Source: Eucalyptus grandis (lineage: Eukaryota; Streptophyta; Magnoliopsida; Myrtales; Myrtaceae). Taken from it: DNA of 64,000 nt. The stretch spans positions 33,381,516-33,445,515 of the forward strand of contig NC_052615.1 in NCBI RefSeq assembly GCF_016545825.1, read 5' to 3'. The notes under the pieces are model-generated. The model saw nothing but the letters and a program-made list of their open reading frames with translations, did not search any database and was not told where the DNA came from. The translations under genes were made by a program, and so were the position numbers. Below are positions 49,560-60,798 of the stretch, piece after piece; the first letter of the stretch is position 1; each line of letters begins with the position of its first letter.

Positions 49560-50433
49560 TGCAGTTCATTGCTGCACTACAATGTATCGGACCTAAAAAG
49601 CTCTGGACAGGGCCATGAATCACCAAATTTCAAAGTAATTCTCCACAAAGTACTGAATAGGAGGTCGAGATCATGCCACCATAATTAAAAAGTGACCAAT
49701 CTTGCAAATTCTCCAGAGATGGTGGCACTTCATCTCCGGACTGTGGTGATCATTCGATGTCGCTCATCCGAGGTTAATAGACTTCCACATCATCTTTCAC
49801 CAACCTCCCCTTTTTTTTTTCTTATCATACTCTTAAATGTTTGGAATCTTGCTAGGTGTCATGGCGTGTTAATCTTGTCAAATATCGTGAAATCCAATGA
49901 GAGTACAGTAAGCAGCGATAGCAACCATCTAAGAATACAAAAGACTGCCGTCCAGAAGAAGCAAAAACTTAACCAAAAGGATTCCTATTCTATCATCCTC
50001 AAGCAAACAAACGATACCCTATAACGTAACAAGCACGGGATTAAAGATAAGAGCGAAGAGATGTGACAAAAAATGGGGACCAAACAAAGACCTGAAGAAT
50101 ATATAATTCTTGTCAAAGTCTTCTGATAGCACCCACAAGTTTCTTACAAGAACCAAAGCCTGGCGAGCCTGTGGAACTGCTAGCAGTTAACGTCACAAAT
50201 GCGGTTGACAATTTCAAGAGACTGCCACATTCACGCACCTCTAGTATTTCTCAAATTTTAACTAGAAAATATCTAGCAGAAAGGGAACAAGACAAAATAA
50301 GAGTGGTTCATAGTTATAGATTGTGATGAGAATACTTATTGTTGAATGAGCAGTGAATGGGTCGTCTTGCTAGTATGTACATACATAAGAGGAGACTTTG
50401 GGCTTCGAGACCCACTGTGGTTAACCTGGAGTC
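49560..50433 (+). promoter_or_regulatory. upstream region of dioxygenase B, copy E
   Basis: Homologous to copies A, B, C and D. The last ~45 bases (GACCCACTGTGGTTAACCTG) match the leader of gene A at 15738. The core promoter probably lies near TACATACATAAGAGGAGAC (50380-50398). Confidence 0.6.
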
Positions 50434-51925
50434 ATGGAGACTGAGGTGCTTTACAGGACTGACCTCGGCGGTTCCCTCCCTGTCAAAAACGTCCAAGCTC
50501 TCGCGTCTGAGGGCCTGAAGGAGGTTCCATCTCGCTATCTACGGCCAGCATCTGAACTTGAAGAAGTGTGTGAGACCGAGTCTCTTGAGATTCCTGTCAT
50601 AGACATGATCAAGCTCGGTGAAGATCACCCTGATCACAGAGACGAAATCAAGAAGTTCCATTTGGCTTGTAAGGAATGGGGCTTCCTCCAGGTGAACAAT
50701 CTTGAATCTTTCAAATCAAACCAAATTTATTTCATATCATGTTAATGGCATATTTTCAAAAAGTTTCAACTTCCCAGTACTGATATGAAATTGATTCTCA
50801 TGATGACACAGTTGATAAACCATGGCATATCAGAAGAGTTCATTCATCAAGTGAAGACAAATACAGAGGATTTCTTTAAGCTGCCATTTGAAGAGAAGAA
50901 GAATTACGAGCAGTTACCTAACTCCATCGAAGGCTACGGCCAAGCTTTTGTTATGTCAGAAGACCAGAAGCTTGACTGGAGTGACATGCTCCTCCTTTTT
51001 GTACAACCTGCTTCCCAAAGAAACCTCAGGTTTTGGCCAAAGAACCCTGCCTCTTTCAGGTGAGTTGAAACAGATCAATCACATAGTAGAAGTTCCTAGG
51101 ACAGCTATGCACATACAAAGAAACGAAGTAGCGAGAACATAATAATATATCTCCATCATCCAAGAGTCAGAGAAGTACACACACAGTCGCCAAATGAGTC
51201 TAGCCAGTTCTTTTTCTTCTTTCTCTCTTTCTTGGGGATGAACAAAAGATAACATCAATTTCGGTTCTACATCTCAGAGCAACCCTGGAGAGTTACTCTT
51301 CAGAATTGGTACGCATTTCGCTTTTCCTCCTAAGGGCTATGGCCAAGAACTTAGGAATTTCTCCGGATGTGCTTGCAAGCATGTTTGAAGAGGGGATACA
51401 AGGGATAAGACTAAACTACTATCCACCGTGCAAGCGAGCAAAGGAGGTCCTGGGTCAAACCTCACACTCTGATGCCACCGGAATAACCCTGCTAACACAA
51501 GTGAATGATGTAGACGGATTGCAAATCAAGAAAAATGGCAAATGGCTACCTATTGAACCTGTTCCCAGGGCATTCATCGTCAATGTAGGCGATGTCATTG
51601 AGGTAGTACCATAATTTCACTACCCCTTCCCCCACGTGTAAAAGTGATCCCATGATCGATCTTCACATCTATGCAGATAATGAGCAATGGACAGTACAAG
51701 AGCATAGAGCATAGAGCAGTGGTGAATCCAGAAAAGGAACGCCTCTCAATTGCTGCGTTTCACAGTCCAAATATAGAAGCTTCGATCGGTCCATTTCCAG
51801 ATCTTGCTAGAAAGAGCAGTGCACTGTACAAAACAACGAATCACGAGGATTACATGAGGCTGGTTGTCGCGAGCAGAGTCCATGGTAAAAGCCTGTTGGA
51901 CCAATTCCGACTTAGTGATGTATGA
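50434..51925 (+). CDS. 2-oxoglutarate/Fe(II) dioxygenase, SRG1-like, gene B
   Basis: Four exons, 50434-50691, 50812-51059, 51278-51602 and 51677-51925, are identical in length and phase to gene A, giving 359 residues. Iron ligands His232, Asp234 (TSHSDATG) and His289 (IEHRAVV) and the 2-oxoglutarate anchor Arg299-Leu-Ser301 are present, as is RLNYYPPC. It differs from A around the active site: GQTSHSD for GLTPHSD, and HRAVV for HRGVV. That could alter substrate fit. No lesion is seen. A and B share introns, upstream and downstream sequence, so they arose by block duplication. Both may be active with diverging specificity; the substrate is unknown. Confidence 0.92.
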
Positions 51926-52849
51926 ATAGCTTGTATGATGAAGATCATTTAAAACTTGTTGGTACGTGTACAAAGTTAATCAAGAAAATGGACTGCAGTC
52001 CCATAGATGTGGAAAGAAACTAAAGGTTCTGCAATGACCACGTTTTGCTTAAAAATGATGTAAAGATTTCCTCAACCATTCAGATAGAATACAAGGTATT
52101 TTATGCAGAGCACCATAACATCAATATAAATTATTCCGTCTCCAACCAAAGCATGTCAATGGTTAGATTCTCCAAAAGCATGTGAACGGACTGGTAAGAT
52201 ACTGCTTCTTAGTTCCCATGAACGGTAATGTTAGACCATCCTTTAGAAGCAAATCATCAGGATCAAAAAACATATACTTCTGAAGAAGCTTGCTTGATGA
52301 CCATTTTAGCATTCTAGACAATTAGGTGGTTACCGAAGCAAACCTAGATCATATGTTGTGCCCCTTTGGATGCCTTTACCACCATGCTACAATGATCCAA
52401 GAACATCGTGAGTATATGATAAAGACATCCAAAGAAGCGTGTGACATCTGGCTTGATCATGGTAAGAACTGAGGAAATATTGTGCGGCCAAACTATTTGA
52501 ATGCTTACACTCAACAAATTCTGACAGTATAGCATAGGATGCGAATAACAGTCAAATTGTTAGTTATACTGGCAGAGCGACCGGCAAGCATTCTACTTGG
52601 GACAACTCAACAAGAGAGACAAATCGCTTTGCTTTTACACTGATTGGCTACATGCGCAACCCAAAGATCGAATTTTTATTTATCCCGACCTCATGGGAGT
52701 AGAGAGAACGAAAATCGAACTTAGGACTGTGCAAATAACCAAAAGTTCGTACACCTAAGCGAGCACTTGCAGCCAAGTTACCAATGTACAGATACCAACG
52801 TAGAAACTTCTATGAAACATGGAATGCCTAACTAAGCAAAAACTGCATG
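51926..52849. other. 3' flank of dioxygenase B
   Basis: Matches the 3' flank of gene A in segments (ACCACCATGCTACAATGAT at 17807 and 52379; CAACCCAAAGATCG at 18108 and 52658). No gene seen. Confidence 0.6.
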
Positions 52850-53700
52850 ATCCACGATCAGATTGACATCAAATTTATTGATTTCTTCAGGCCAAGGCTT
52901 TTGTCATAGAAGAGCACAATATCAACAATAACTACACTGTCCTCATCAATGGTGGAGTTTAGACACCCATTGTGCATTACAGGATTAAAGTTTATTACCT
53001 GTCCAGCAGAAAAACGCCAAGCAGACTGCAATAAAAATCAGAAGTCACACTTGATGCCGGCACACATATCAATCAGTTTAGTAACACCACAGTGCTACAA
53101 CACGGATGAAATCCTCACAAGACCTCCCCAAAAAATTTACTTTTGACTCCCATTCTGAAACACCTAATTCCGGACTCTCTTCGAGAAAGTCACCACACCA
53201 ATTCCGTTCCTCAGCATGATCTAATAGCAACAGTCAAAAGCAATGGCAAAGAAAACAGAAGTCAACATTATACAGAGAACAAAAGCAAAGAACGCACAAT
53301 AACGGATAAATAGGGAGATCAGCTGCGCATAATTACGGAAATTTTCAATTTTTTTCCCTCATGTATGCAAAAGCGAAGAATTTGAGCTTGTCCAGCATGA
53401 AGAGAACCCAGAAAAGAAGAGAAAAGACAAAAGCGACGACACCAGCGCATGGAAGCTAAGAATATATGTGCTATGGCAATCATGCCCGATCGGCCGAAGG
53501 AGAAATCATCTTCGCCATACCAAGTTTCGTCATCAGAATCAAGAACCGATTCACGAAGCTCCGGACTTGAGAGAGACCAAGAATGGATAATCAAGAAGCC
53601 AGCCGACCCTTGTGCACATCCATCCAGACACCCAGAAGAAGAACCAAGGTTCGATCCGATTCTTCTCTTATGCATAACCATTTTTGGGTTTTGCGCTGTC
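52850..53700. repeat. module R, copy R5, after dioxygenase B
   Basis: All R landmarks are present. Both strands are open over part of the unit: plus 53449-53706 (KENICAMAIMPDRPKEKSSS region) and minus 53319-53681, including DDETWYGEDDFSFG. It is about 20 bases shorter than R4 after PEKKRK. It is followed directly by the DC1-3 upstream region. Confidence 0.6.
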
Positions 53701-53739
53701 TGTTAATTTAATCTGGAAAAATCAATAAAAATGGTCATC

Positions 53740-54308
53740 GACAATTTAAAGATTTTGCACGATGACTCGGAATTCAACGGGAAACAAACACTGTTCGACC
53801 TCGGTCTAATGTTTCGATAATCCAACGTTGTTTAAGGAAAGATATGTTACGCAATGCCCACCACACGAAATATTGGCATTGCCTTCCAGCAAATGTTGAT
53901 GGTAATCACCGATCGAGTATGAAATTTTGTGGCGGAAGACATGTAATCCTTAGTTTCGGCAATCTGATCGGTCATTCAATCATGGCAACAATATCTTCAG
54001 TTTGCTCTTAGAGCGTCAAATGGTAGTGTTTTAATCCGCACGAGAGAGTTCAACCCATTCACATACTCTTTCAATCTCGACACTCCGCATGTAATTTGCG
54101 AATGGTCAAGGTCACCCCAACCTCCTTAGATTGGAGATTCTTAAGGTATTCATCTCCAAGTCATTCGCAGATCGAATCTATTTCACAACAAGCAGGTTAT
54201 ATCTTCTGGTGGTTAGTAAAGCACATGAAACCATTCGAATTCACCAAGCAAGACAAGGCAAGCATATTCCCACCAAGTTTTGCCGAGAAAGATAAGAACT
54301 CAGAATGA
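53740..54308 (+). promoter_or_regulatory. conserved DC1 upstream region, copy 4 (distal part)
   Basis: Landmarks match copy 2 (39742-40490). Collinearity breaks at about 54308 (GATAAGAACTCAGAATGA), where a MITE-like element begins, and resumes at about 54960. Confidence 0.6.
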
Positions 54309-54937
54309 AGGAAATGACATGAATAGTCTATTAACTTTAATCTAATGTGTAATGTAATATGAATTTTTAATTTGTTTAATGTGATTTTTGAACTTTAGCT
54401 CAATATGCAATATGATTCCTGAACTTTCAATTTGTTTGATAATGTCCTTGGACTTTAGGTACTTGGAAGGCCTTACTCTCATTTCGGCTCTTGTTCAACT
54501 TAGTGCCTGAACCATATAAAATTATTCAACATAATCCCTGAATTTTTACTCAATATATAATGTAGTTCCTAAATTTTAGCTTAATATGTAATGTGATTTA
54601 TGAACTTTTAATTTGTTTGATAATGTCCTTGGACTTTTGGTACATGAGAGGCCCTACTCTCATTTCAACTGTTGTTCAACTTAGTCCTTAAAAAATATAA
54701 AAATATTCAATATAGTCATTTCAATTCAAGTTTAGAGAAAGCGTTAAATATTTTTATATAGTTTAGGGATTAAGTTGAATGCATACCAAAAGTCCAAAGA
54801 TCATATCAAATAAATTAAAAATTCATGGATCATATTACATATTGAGCTAAAATTTAAAGATCACATTAAAAAAATTAAAAGTTCAGTGTTTATATTATAT
54901 ATTGAACGAAAGAACAATTGTGTCATTGTCCCTAGAT
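54309..54937. mobile_element. MITE-like element in the DC1-3 promoter
   Basis: AT-rich, with internal direct repeats (TTTGTTTGATAATGTCCTTGG at 54432 and 54612) and inverted ends: AATGACATGAATAGTCTATT near 54312 against GAACAATTGTGTCATTG near 54912. Related short copies are at 19250 and 62230. No coding frame. Confidence 0.65.
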
Positions 54938-54959
54938 GAACATCTTTGACAAGTAATAA

Positions 54960-55081
54960 AACTGAAAAGATAGGGAAGGTATAAATGCTGTGTGATGGGA
55001 AAGGAAACTGGATTTCCTTCCCACCATAAAGGCCTGACCTCCAGGCTCCAATTCGCCCCCTCCATTCTGATTGAGAAGGAC
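54960..55081 (+). promoter_or_regulatory. DC1-3 proximal promoter
   Basis: TATAAAT at 54980-54986 is followed by GCTGTGTGATGGGAAAGG, as in the paralogues. Start codon spacing (about 120 bases) is conserved. Confidence 0.6.
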
Positions 55082-55101
55082 AGAGAGAGAGAGAGAGAGA
55101 A
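55082..55101 (+). repeat. (AG)n run before the DC1-3 start
   Basis: About ten AG units end two bases before the GATG context of the start at 55104, half the length of the run in gene 2. Confidence 0.9.
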
Positions 55102-55103
55102 GG

Positions 55104-56662
55104 ATGCAGATTTGCCATTGCAGCCACGAGCATCCCCTGGCCCTCTGTATGATGGAGGACACCGGCGAGCCTTGCAAGGGACGCTCGAGACCCATCTTGG
55201 ATCTCGGCCACGTCTGCCACCGCTGCGGCTTCCTCCTCCATAAGAAGTGCGAGAAGTTGCCTCGGAAAGTCCTCCTCCGGGTTCATCCCAAACACCCTCT
55301 CACCCTTCAATTTTCATCGGAAACCTTCAAGTGCGGCGTCTGCAAGAAAACTGGCTCGGGGCTCACCTTCCAATGCGGCGAGTGCAAATACAACGTGGAC
55401 GTGACCTGTTTCTTAACAAATTTCCCATGTACTGATTTCCCTCCTCAAGAATGTAAAACAAGGAAGCTACCGCGTTCCACCGCGACACTTTGTCTCTGCG
55501 CACAGCAGAGTAAAAGGAAATGTACAGGATGTGAACAGCAAATTTCGGGTTCAGCTTGTTGCTGCAAGGAATGCGATCTGCTCACACTCCACAAATACTG
55601 TGCTCAATTACCACGGCAGAGAGAAAATCCTTGCTGCCTTTCGCACTCCCGCGCGCTTCTTAAAGAAACATGTGCAATCTGTGATGCCTGTCGGAAGATC
55701 AATGGTGGCTCTGTGTACCATTGCGACAAATGTTCATTCGACCTCGACTTGGTATGCACTTGTCTCGCACCTTCACTGAAACTGGAGAAGTGTAACGACT
55801 TCCCTTCTTGCTTCAAAGAATCGCGTGGTCAAGTTTCATGTAATTCCTGCAGCACTCCGTGCAGCAACAATCTTTACCGATGCGTTAGCTGCAACTTTAA
55901 TGTGCACTGCACTTGTCTTCCTCTTCCAAGCACCGTTAAGCACAAACACCATCCCCATTCTCTTACGCTCAAAGAACCTACTCCCAAGGATGATTCAAGT
56001 AGGATTTGCTGCGCAGCATGCAAGATGAAGATATGCCCAAAGGACCGGGCTTATTACTGTGCAGAATGCTGCTATGGAGTTCATCTTGAATGTGTGGTCC
56101 CCGAGGTAAACTCAGCCTTCCCTATCCCTCAGATTTATATAAAACGGAGATGGAAGGTGCCTAACCATACAACCTAACTAACACGCAGTCTTTTCAATTT
56201 ACATCCGTTAGTCTTTATGCTACCAGAGAATGATTTAACAACTTCTTTTTACTCAAGCATACTAATAAAAATTTCAGTACGAGGACTTTACTATAAATCA
56301 TATCAAACTAAAATAAAGTTATTGATTCATACCCATTAGCAGTCGAATCGTTTTTTTTTATATACTAATCTTATAATTGGCAGAAAAAAGCGTGCGGCTT
56401 ACCACAAAGGTTCATTCTATCTACTTTGCTAATTAAATGATATATCCTCTCATCACCTACACATTATTCTTGATTTCCTCAATTTCTTCCCTTCCTAATA
56501 CAACATCTTCCATCCTAGGCAAAGGCAACTAATCAGATGAAGTGACTTAATATAGCTAATTCGATCTTTTTCCATGAATAGGAGCAGCCGGACCGAGGGA
56601 AACTCGCGGAAGACATCGCAAGGGTCCAAGAAGCGCTAAATGCAATTGCTGCTCAGCTGTAA
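55104..56662 (+). CDS. DC1 domain zinc-finger protein, gene 3
   Basis: Exon 1 (55104-56105) and exon 2 (56582-56662) give 360 residues with six DC1-type repeats. Repeat 1 reads CKGRSRP where siblings have CxGCSRP, losing a zinc Cys. Repeat 3 lacks the leading histidines (PRSTATLC) but keeps CTGC and LHKYC. Repeats 2, 5 and 6 look complete. The tail stops at AAIAAQL-type sequence, because the codon after CTG is TAA where gene 1 has AAA, so it is 13 residues shorter than in gene 1. The start MQICHCSHEH matches gene 2. The frame is otherwise intact, suggesting a functional but drifting copy. The biochemical role is unknown, as for most DC1 proteins. Confidence 0.82.
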
Positions 56663-57039
56663 CGGGACAAAGAATCGGGATAGACGAAGATACAAGCGTG
56701 AGTAGGAAAATATTCCAACATAACACAACGGCAACCTAAGCTAATAAAAAAAGTGAAATGCCGACGGATAAGTGAAAGTGAGATTCTATGATCTTCGCTC
56801 TGTCGATACCATTGTGTCTAAAACTTAGTGACACTTACTTGAATCAAGTAAGATAGTTAGGACTTAGTACTTGTGTCATGCATCTAAATGTTTTACTATA
56901 ATGTAAAAGCCTATCCACATGTGCAAAGGAAAGATCGTCATGCTCCTAAATTATCCATAAATGATGCTACTCATAGATAGAATGCTCACGTTACTTCGTT
57001 TCATACGGTGGTGGACTATGACCATAAAAAAGAAATTAC
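56663..57039. other. 3' flank of DC1 gene 3
   Basis: Collinear with 34170-34560 and 42170-42540, including CTTAGTACTTGTGTCATGCA and TCCACATGTGCAAAGGAAAG. The duplicated unit therefore includes the DC1 3' UTR. No further gene. Confidence 0.6.
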
Positions 57040-57960
57040 AAAAAGTACAAATTTACAAAAGGATCGGTGAAATACTCATACTATCGTAAAATTAACCATC
57101 ATCTGGAAATCCTCGAAGAGAACAATCAGCAGATGGACAAAAAAGCAGAACAACTCGAATGCGAAAAGAGACTAATAAGCATTGTAAAAAATTCCAAAAA
57201 GTTTGCTTCAAGGAAATTTTCTGAGAACTTTGAATTGATAGGCGATCTGTGATCTGTGCATATTACAAAAACTAATATTTATCACCTGTCCAGTAGAGAA
57301 TGCTAAGAAGACTACAATTAAAAAATCCGAAATCACATTCAATGTTGTAAGCATACTTATCGAAGTAGTAACACCACAATGCCCACTAGTGGATTAGCAG
57401 ACGGATGAATTCCTATCAAGGCCTCCCTAAGAAAATTACTTTTGACTCCCAATCTAAAACACCCAATTTGAGATTCTCCATTGGAGAGTCATAACACCAA
57501 TCTTGTTCCTTAGCATTATCTACTCGACGTTAGTCAAAAGCAACAACACAAAGTAAAGGGAGCAAAATAACGGATAAATGGGAACATCAACTGTGCACAG
57601 TTGCAGGAATTTTATTTTTTTCCCCTCGCATATCCAAGAGTGAAAAATTTGAGCTTGTCCTCCATGAAGAGGACCCAAAAAGGAAGAGAAAAGCGACGGC
57701 ATTAACACCATCCGGCGACACAAAAGCAAAGAGCGTAACCTAAGAACATATGCTCTTTCCCGAGCTCCAAAAAGAAAATTCATCTTCGCTATACCAAATA
57801 CGATCTTCAGCGCGGAGAAACAGTTCACGAGGCTCCCGACTTGAGCGAACCCAAGAATGGTTCAAGAAGCCCACCCTTGTGCAGATCCAAACCTCGAGAA
57901 GAACAGAGGCTTGATTTGATGCTTCTCTTTGGTTGGACTTGTTTCAGGTGGAAATCTGTG
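57040..57960. repeat. module R, copy R6
   Basis: Has the best preserved first segment: plus frame 57067-57252 with LEILEENNQQMDKKAEQLE and SIVKNSKKFASRKF, a predicted coiled coil. The exon-like plus frame FELVLHEEDPKRKRKATAL is open and precedes GCGTAACC rather than GCGTAAGC. Confidence 0.6.
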
Positions 57961-58300
57961 TATTGACTTGACTCTCCATCAAATGATGGAATTTCGGGTG
58001 CCCATTATCAAAAAATCAGCTCGAACTCGGTGATTCAATGCCCATCAAAAAATGTTGCACAGCGACTTGGAATTCAGCGGGACACAAACGTTGTGGGACA
58101 TTGTTCTGGGTTTGGTAATCTAATGTCATTTGAGGAACGACACATTACACAATGCCCACCACATGAAAGTTCAGCATTGGCTCTAGGCTTTGCGATCCTC
58201 GAGAACATTCATTCCACAATACAGTCTCGTGGAATTTGAAGGCAAAGTGAGATTACCAAGAAGGAGGTACTTAGCAGGCACATGCTAGGGCGATTTTTGA
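57961..58300. repeat. module P, copy after R6
   Basis: From GACTCTCCATCAAATGATGG through GGAATTCAGCGGGACACAAA to AAGGCAAAGTGAGATTACC. Same order as at 37.3 and 48.4 kb. Confidence 0.6.
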
Positions 58301-58318
58301 ATTGTAGATGAGTCATGG

Positions 58319-58863
58319 GCATCCTCCGGAATCCCACTAAGCTTTCTAAATATCGTGCACAATCGCTTGATTACATGACCCTTTCGAGTTCGACAACCAC
58401 TACCTCCTCAACATCCTCCAAGGCAGGGGGTCTCCTACCATCTGATAAATGCCTTCATCGATGACTATAATGAAGGTGTAATTTTAAGGCATGTCTGGAC
58501 TTACGCCTTCGGGGAAGAAGCTTTTTCCGCTATTTTTGAAACTCCGTTGTGTGAGATCGGGAACATCAATGTGCTCACCAAAAATGAAATGGAGATGTTG
58601 GGATACACAAGTGTTACGCTGAGAAATATGCATGAATTGTCTTCAAGAGGACCTACATCAAACAATGAGTACGGTGTGGATAAGTTAATATATCATAATT
58701 AACCCATAACTCAATAGCTTAATTTTTTTAGTGAAGTGAGTCCAATTGGATATGTTGACAGGGTCGGACTTAGGCGTGAATATCTCAAGGAAAAAATGAT
58801 TATCCATGGGGCTTCCAATCAGATTTTGCCAATGGTTTGCTACCAAAGATACATTAAGGGCTT
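58319..58863 (+). pseudogene. peroxidase-20 exon 4 fragment, copy 3, with 3' flank
   Basis: CCCTTTCGAGTTCGACAACC onward matches exon 4 through GGGAACATCAATGTGCTCACC (58559). Single-base indels at about 58380, 58425 and 58444 break the frame. The following 3' flank (CAGATTTTGCCAATGG) matches 8707 of the intact gene. It fuses at about 58870 to DC1 coding sequence. Confidence 0.85.
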
Positions 58864-58865
58864 TA

Positions 58866-59318
58866 ACAAGGATGTCCCTCCTCTAGAATGTGAAACAAGG
58901 AAGCTACCGCATTCCACCGTGACAATTTGTCAACTCACACGGCAGGGTAAAAGGAGTTGTGCCGGATGTGAACAGCAAATTCCGGGTCTAGCTTGTTGCT
59001 GCAAGAAATGCGATATGCTCACGCTTCACAAATCTTGTGCTCATTTGCCACCGCAGAGAACATCCTTGCCACCCTTCGCACTCGTTGGCACTCCTTAAAA
59101 AAGCGCGTTTAATCTGTGATGCCTGTCGGAAGATCACCAGTGGTTTGTGTACCACTGCGACAAATGTTCGTTCGACCTCGACTCGGCGTGCACTTGTCTC
59201 CTACCTTCATTAAAACAGGAGAAGCATAATGACCTCCTACTCGCTTCGAAGAATCGAACGGTCGAGTTCCATGCAATTCCTGTGGCACAGCGTTCAGCAA
59301 CAACCTTTGCCAAGGCGT
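58866..59318 (+). pseudogene. 5'-truncated DC1 gene
   Basis: Starts inside the linker before DC1 repeat 3 (PPLECETRKLPHSTVT) and continues through repeat 3 (CAGCEQQIPG, LTLHKSC). A frameshift lies near 59065, and repeats 4 and 5 are in other frames to about 59318. The N-terminal two repeats, repeat 6 and the tail are missing. The left side is peroxidase 3' flank and the right side is a transposable element. Confidence 0.88.
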
Positions 59319-60020
59319 AAAGAAGCAAAAGGAGGAGAAGGTAGAAGGCGAGGGCTTAGTCCTCGCCACCACCTCTTTGCCATCACCGACCCTTCTAGCA
59401 ATGATGGGGAGGGTCGATCGAGCTCTTCTGTACTAGCCAGGGTCCAACAACCTCTATCGACTAATGGTGAGGACCTGTGAGCCTTCACTAAGATCTAAAG
59501 CAAGGGTTGTGACCCTTCCCCAAATCCGGCATGGGTCGTTAGCCCTCGCCCGGTCAAGCCAAGGGCTGTCGCTAGCTGGGGCTAGACCCTGGCCAAGGCC
59601 CAACGACCCCAATCGACACTCCCCACCATCGTCGGCCCTTCCGACGAGGGCACGGAGGCGCGATGAGGGCTCACCCTCAGCCACCCGCAATCTTTGTCTT
59701 CTTCCTTTTTTAAAAATATTTAATTACTATATAAATAAATTTAGTTTTAAATTTAATCTAATTAGTATTTATATTAATTATTTAGCCACGTCAGCAAAAT
59801 GATGTAGTTTTGCACTTATCTAGTCATGTCGGCACCGCAAAACGATCGTTTTGCACTTATCTCGCTAGAAAATTGCCATGTCGGCATTTTGGCCGGATTT
59901 TCTCACTGTTGGTACCTAAGCTGATCTATTTTGCTCTAATTTTAATACTTAAGTATTATTTTTGTAACTTTTGGCATTTAAGTATCATCTTATGTCATGT
60001 TTTGACACTCTAGATGTTCT
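59319..60020. mobile_element. GC-core element remnant with AT-rich right arm
   Basis: A purine-rich start and a GC-rich core (59330-59690) with GCGAGGGC/GCCCTCGCC-type units precede an AT-rich arm. The arm has ACGTCAGCAAAA, CATGTCGGCA and CATGTCGGCATTTTGGCC, typical of plant Mutator-like or foldback ends. No matching left arm is found, so it is truncated or inserted into DC1-5. Confidence 0.5.
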
Positions 60021-60100
60021 TTTGCCAACGAAAAAACAACAATGAAAAGAGCACAATAACGGATAAATAAGAACATCAGCTATGCATAATTATAAGAATT

Positions 60101-60608
60101 TTTTTTTTTTCAATACCATGAAAAACCCAAAATTAATACATTTATAATGAATTTATTCAAACTAATTTTTTAGCCATGAAAAACCCCAAACCGGTACATC
60201 TATAACAAATTTACCTCAAATGACCACGAAAAAACCCAAATCGATACACTTGTGATAAATTTATCACAAACTATTTTACCTCAAAAACCTTAAATTAGTA
60301 TATTTGAGATAAATATATCATCTGTTAAATTATATTCATACGACGAAAAATCACAAAATTAGTACAAGCGTGATAAACGAAGAGTAAAATCTTAAATTAG
60401 TACATTAGCCAACTATCATGTATTATCAAATTCAGTAATTTGACAGAAAAACTTAACGAAAACTAATAGATCAAAAATTTATCACAAGTATACAAGTTTG
60501 GGATTAATAAATTTGTCAAAAGTGTATTAATTTTGAATCTAATGATCAAAAATTAATTTTCGGTAAATTTATCACAAGTATATCAGTTTAGGATTTTTAT
60601 GGTATTAA
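60101..60608. mobile_element. AT-rich inverted-repeat element 1 in R7
   Basis: Left end AATACCATGAAAAACCCAAA and right end TTAGGATTTTTATGGTATTA are inverted copies. The interior carries several 'ccggtacatttgtaacaaattta' type units of about 60 bases. No coding capacity. Confidence 0.65.
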
Positions 60609-60798
60609 CCCTCGTTTTTCCTCACATTTCCAAGAGTGAAGAATTTGAGCTTGTCCAACATGAAGAGAACGCAATTAAACAAAAAAGGATAAAAGCCACG
60701 GAATCAATACCATCTAAACACATTGAAGCAAAGATCATAAGCTAAGAAAACTTGTGCTTTGGCACTCATTCCCTTGCCACAAAAGAGAATTTATCTTC

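Noticed and set aside
59464..59802. 112-codon plus frame and 78-codon minus frame
   Set aside because: GC-rich transposon core followed by an AT-rich arm; not protein-like.
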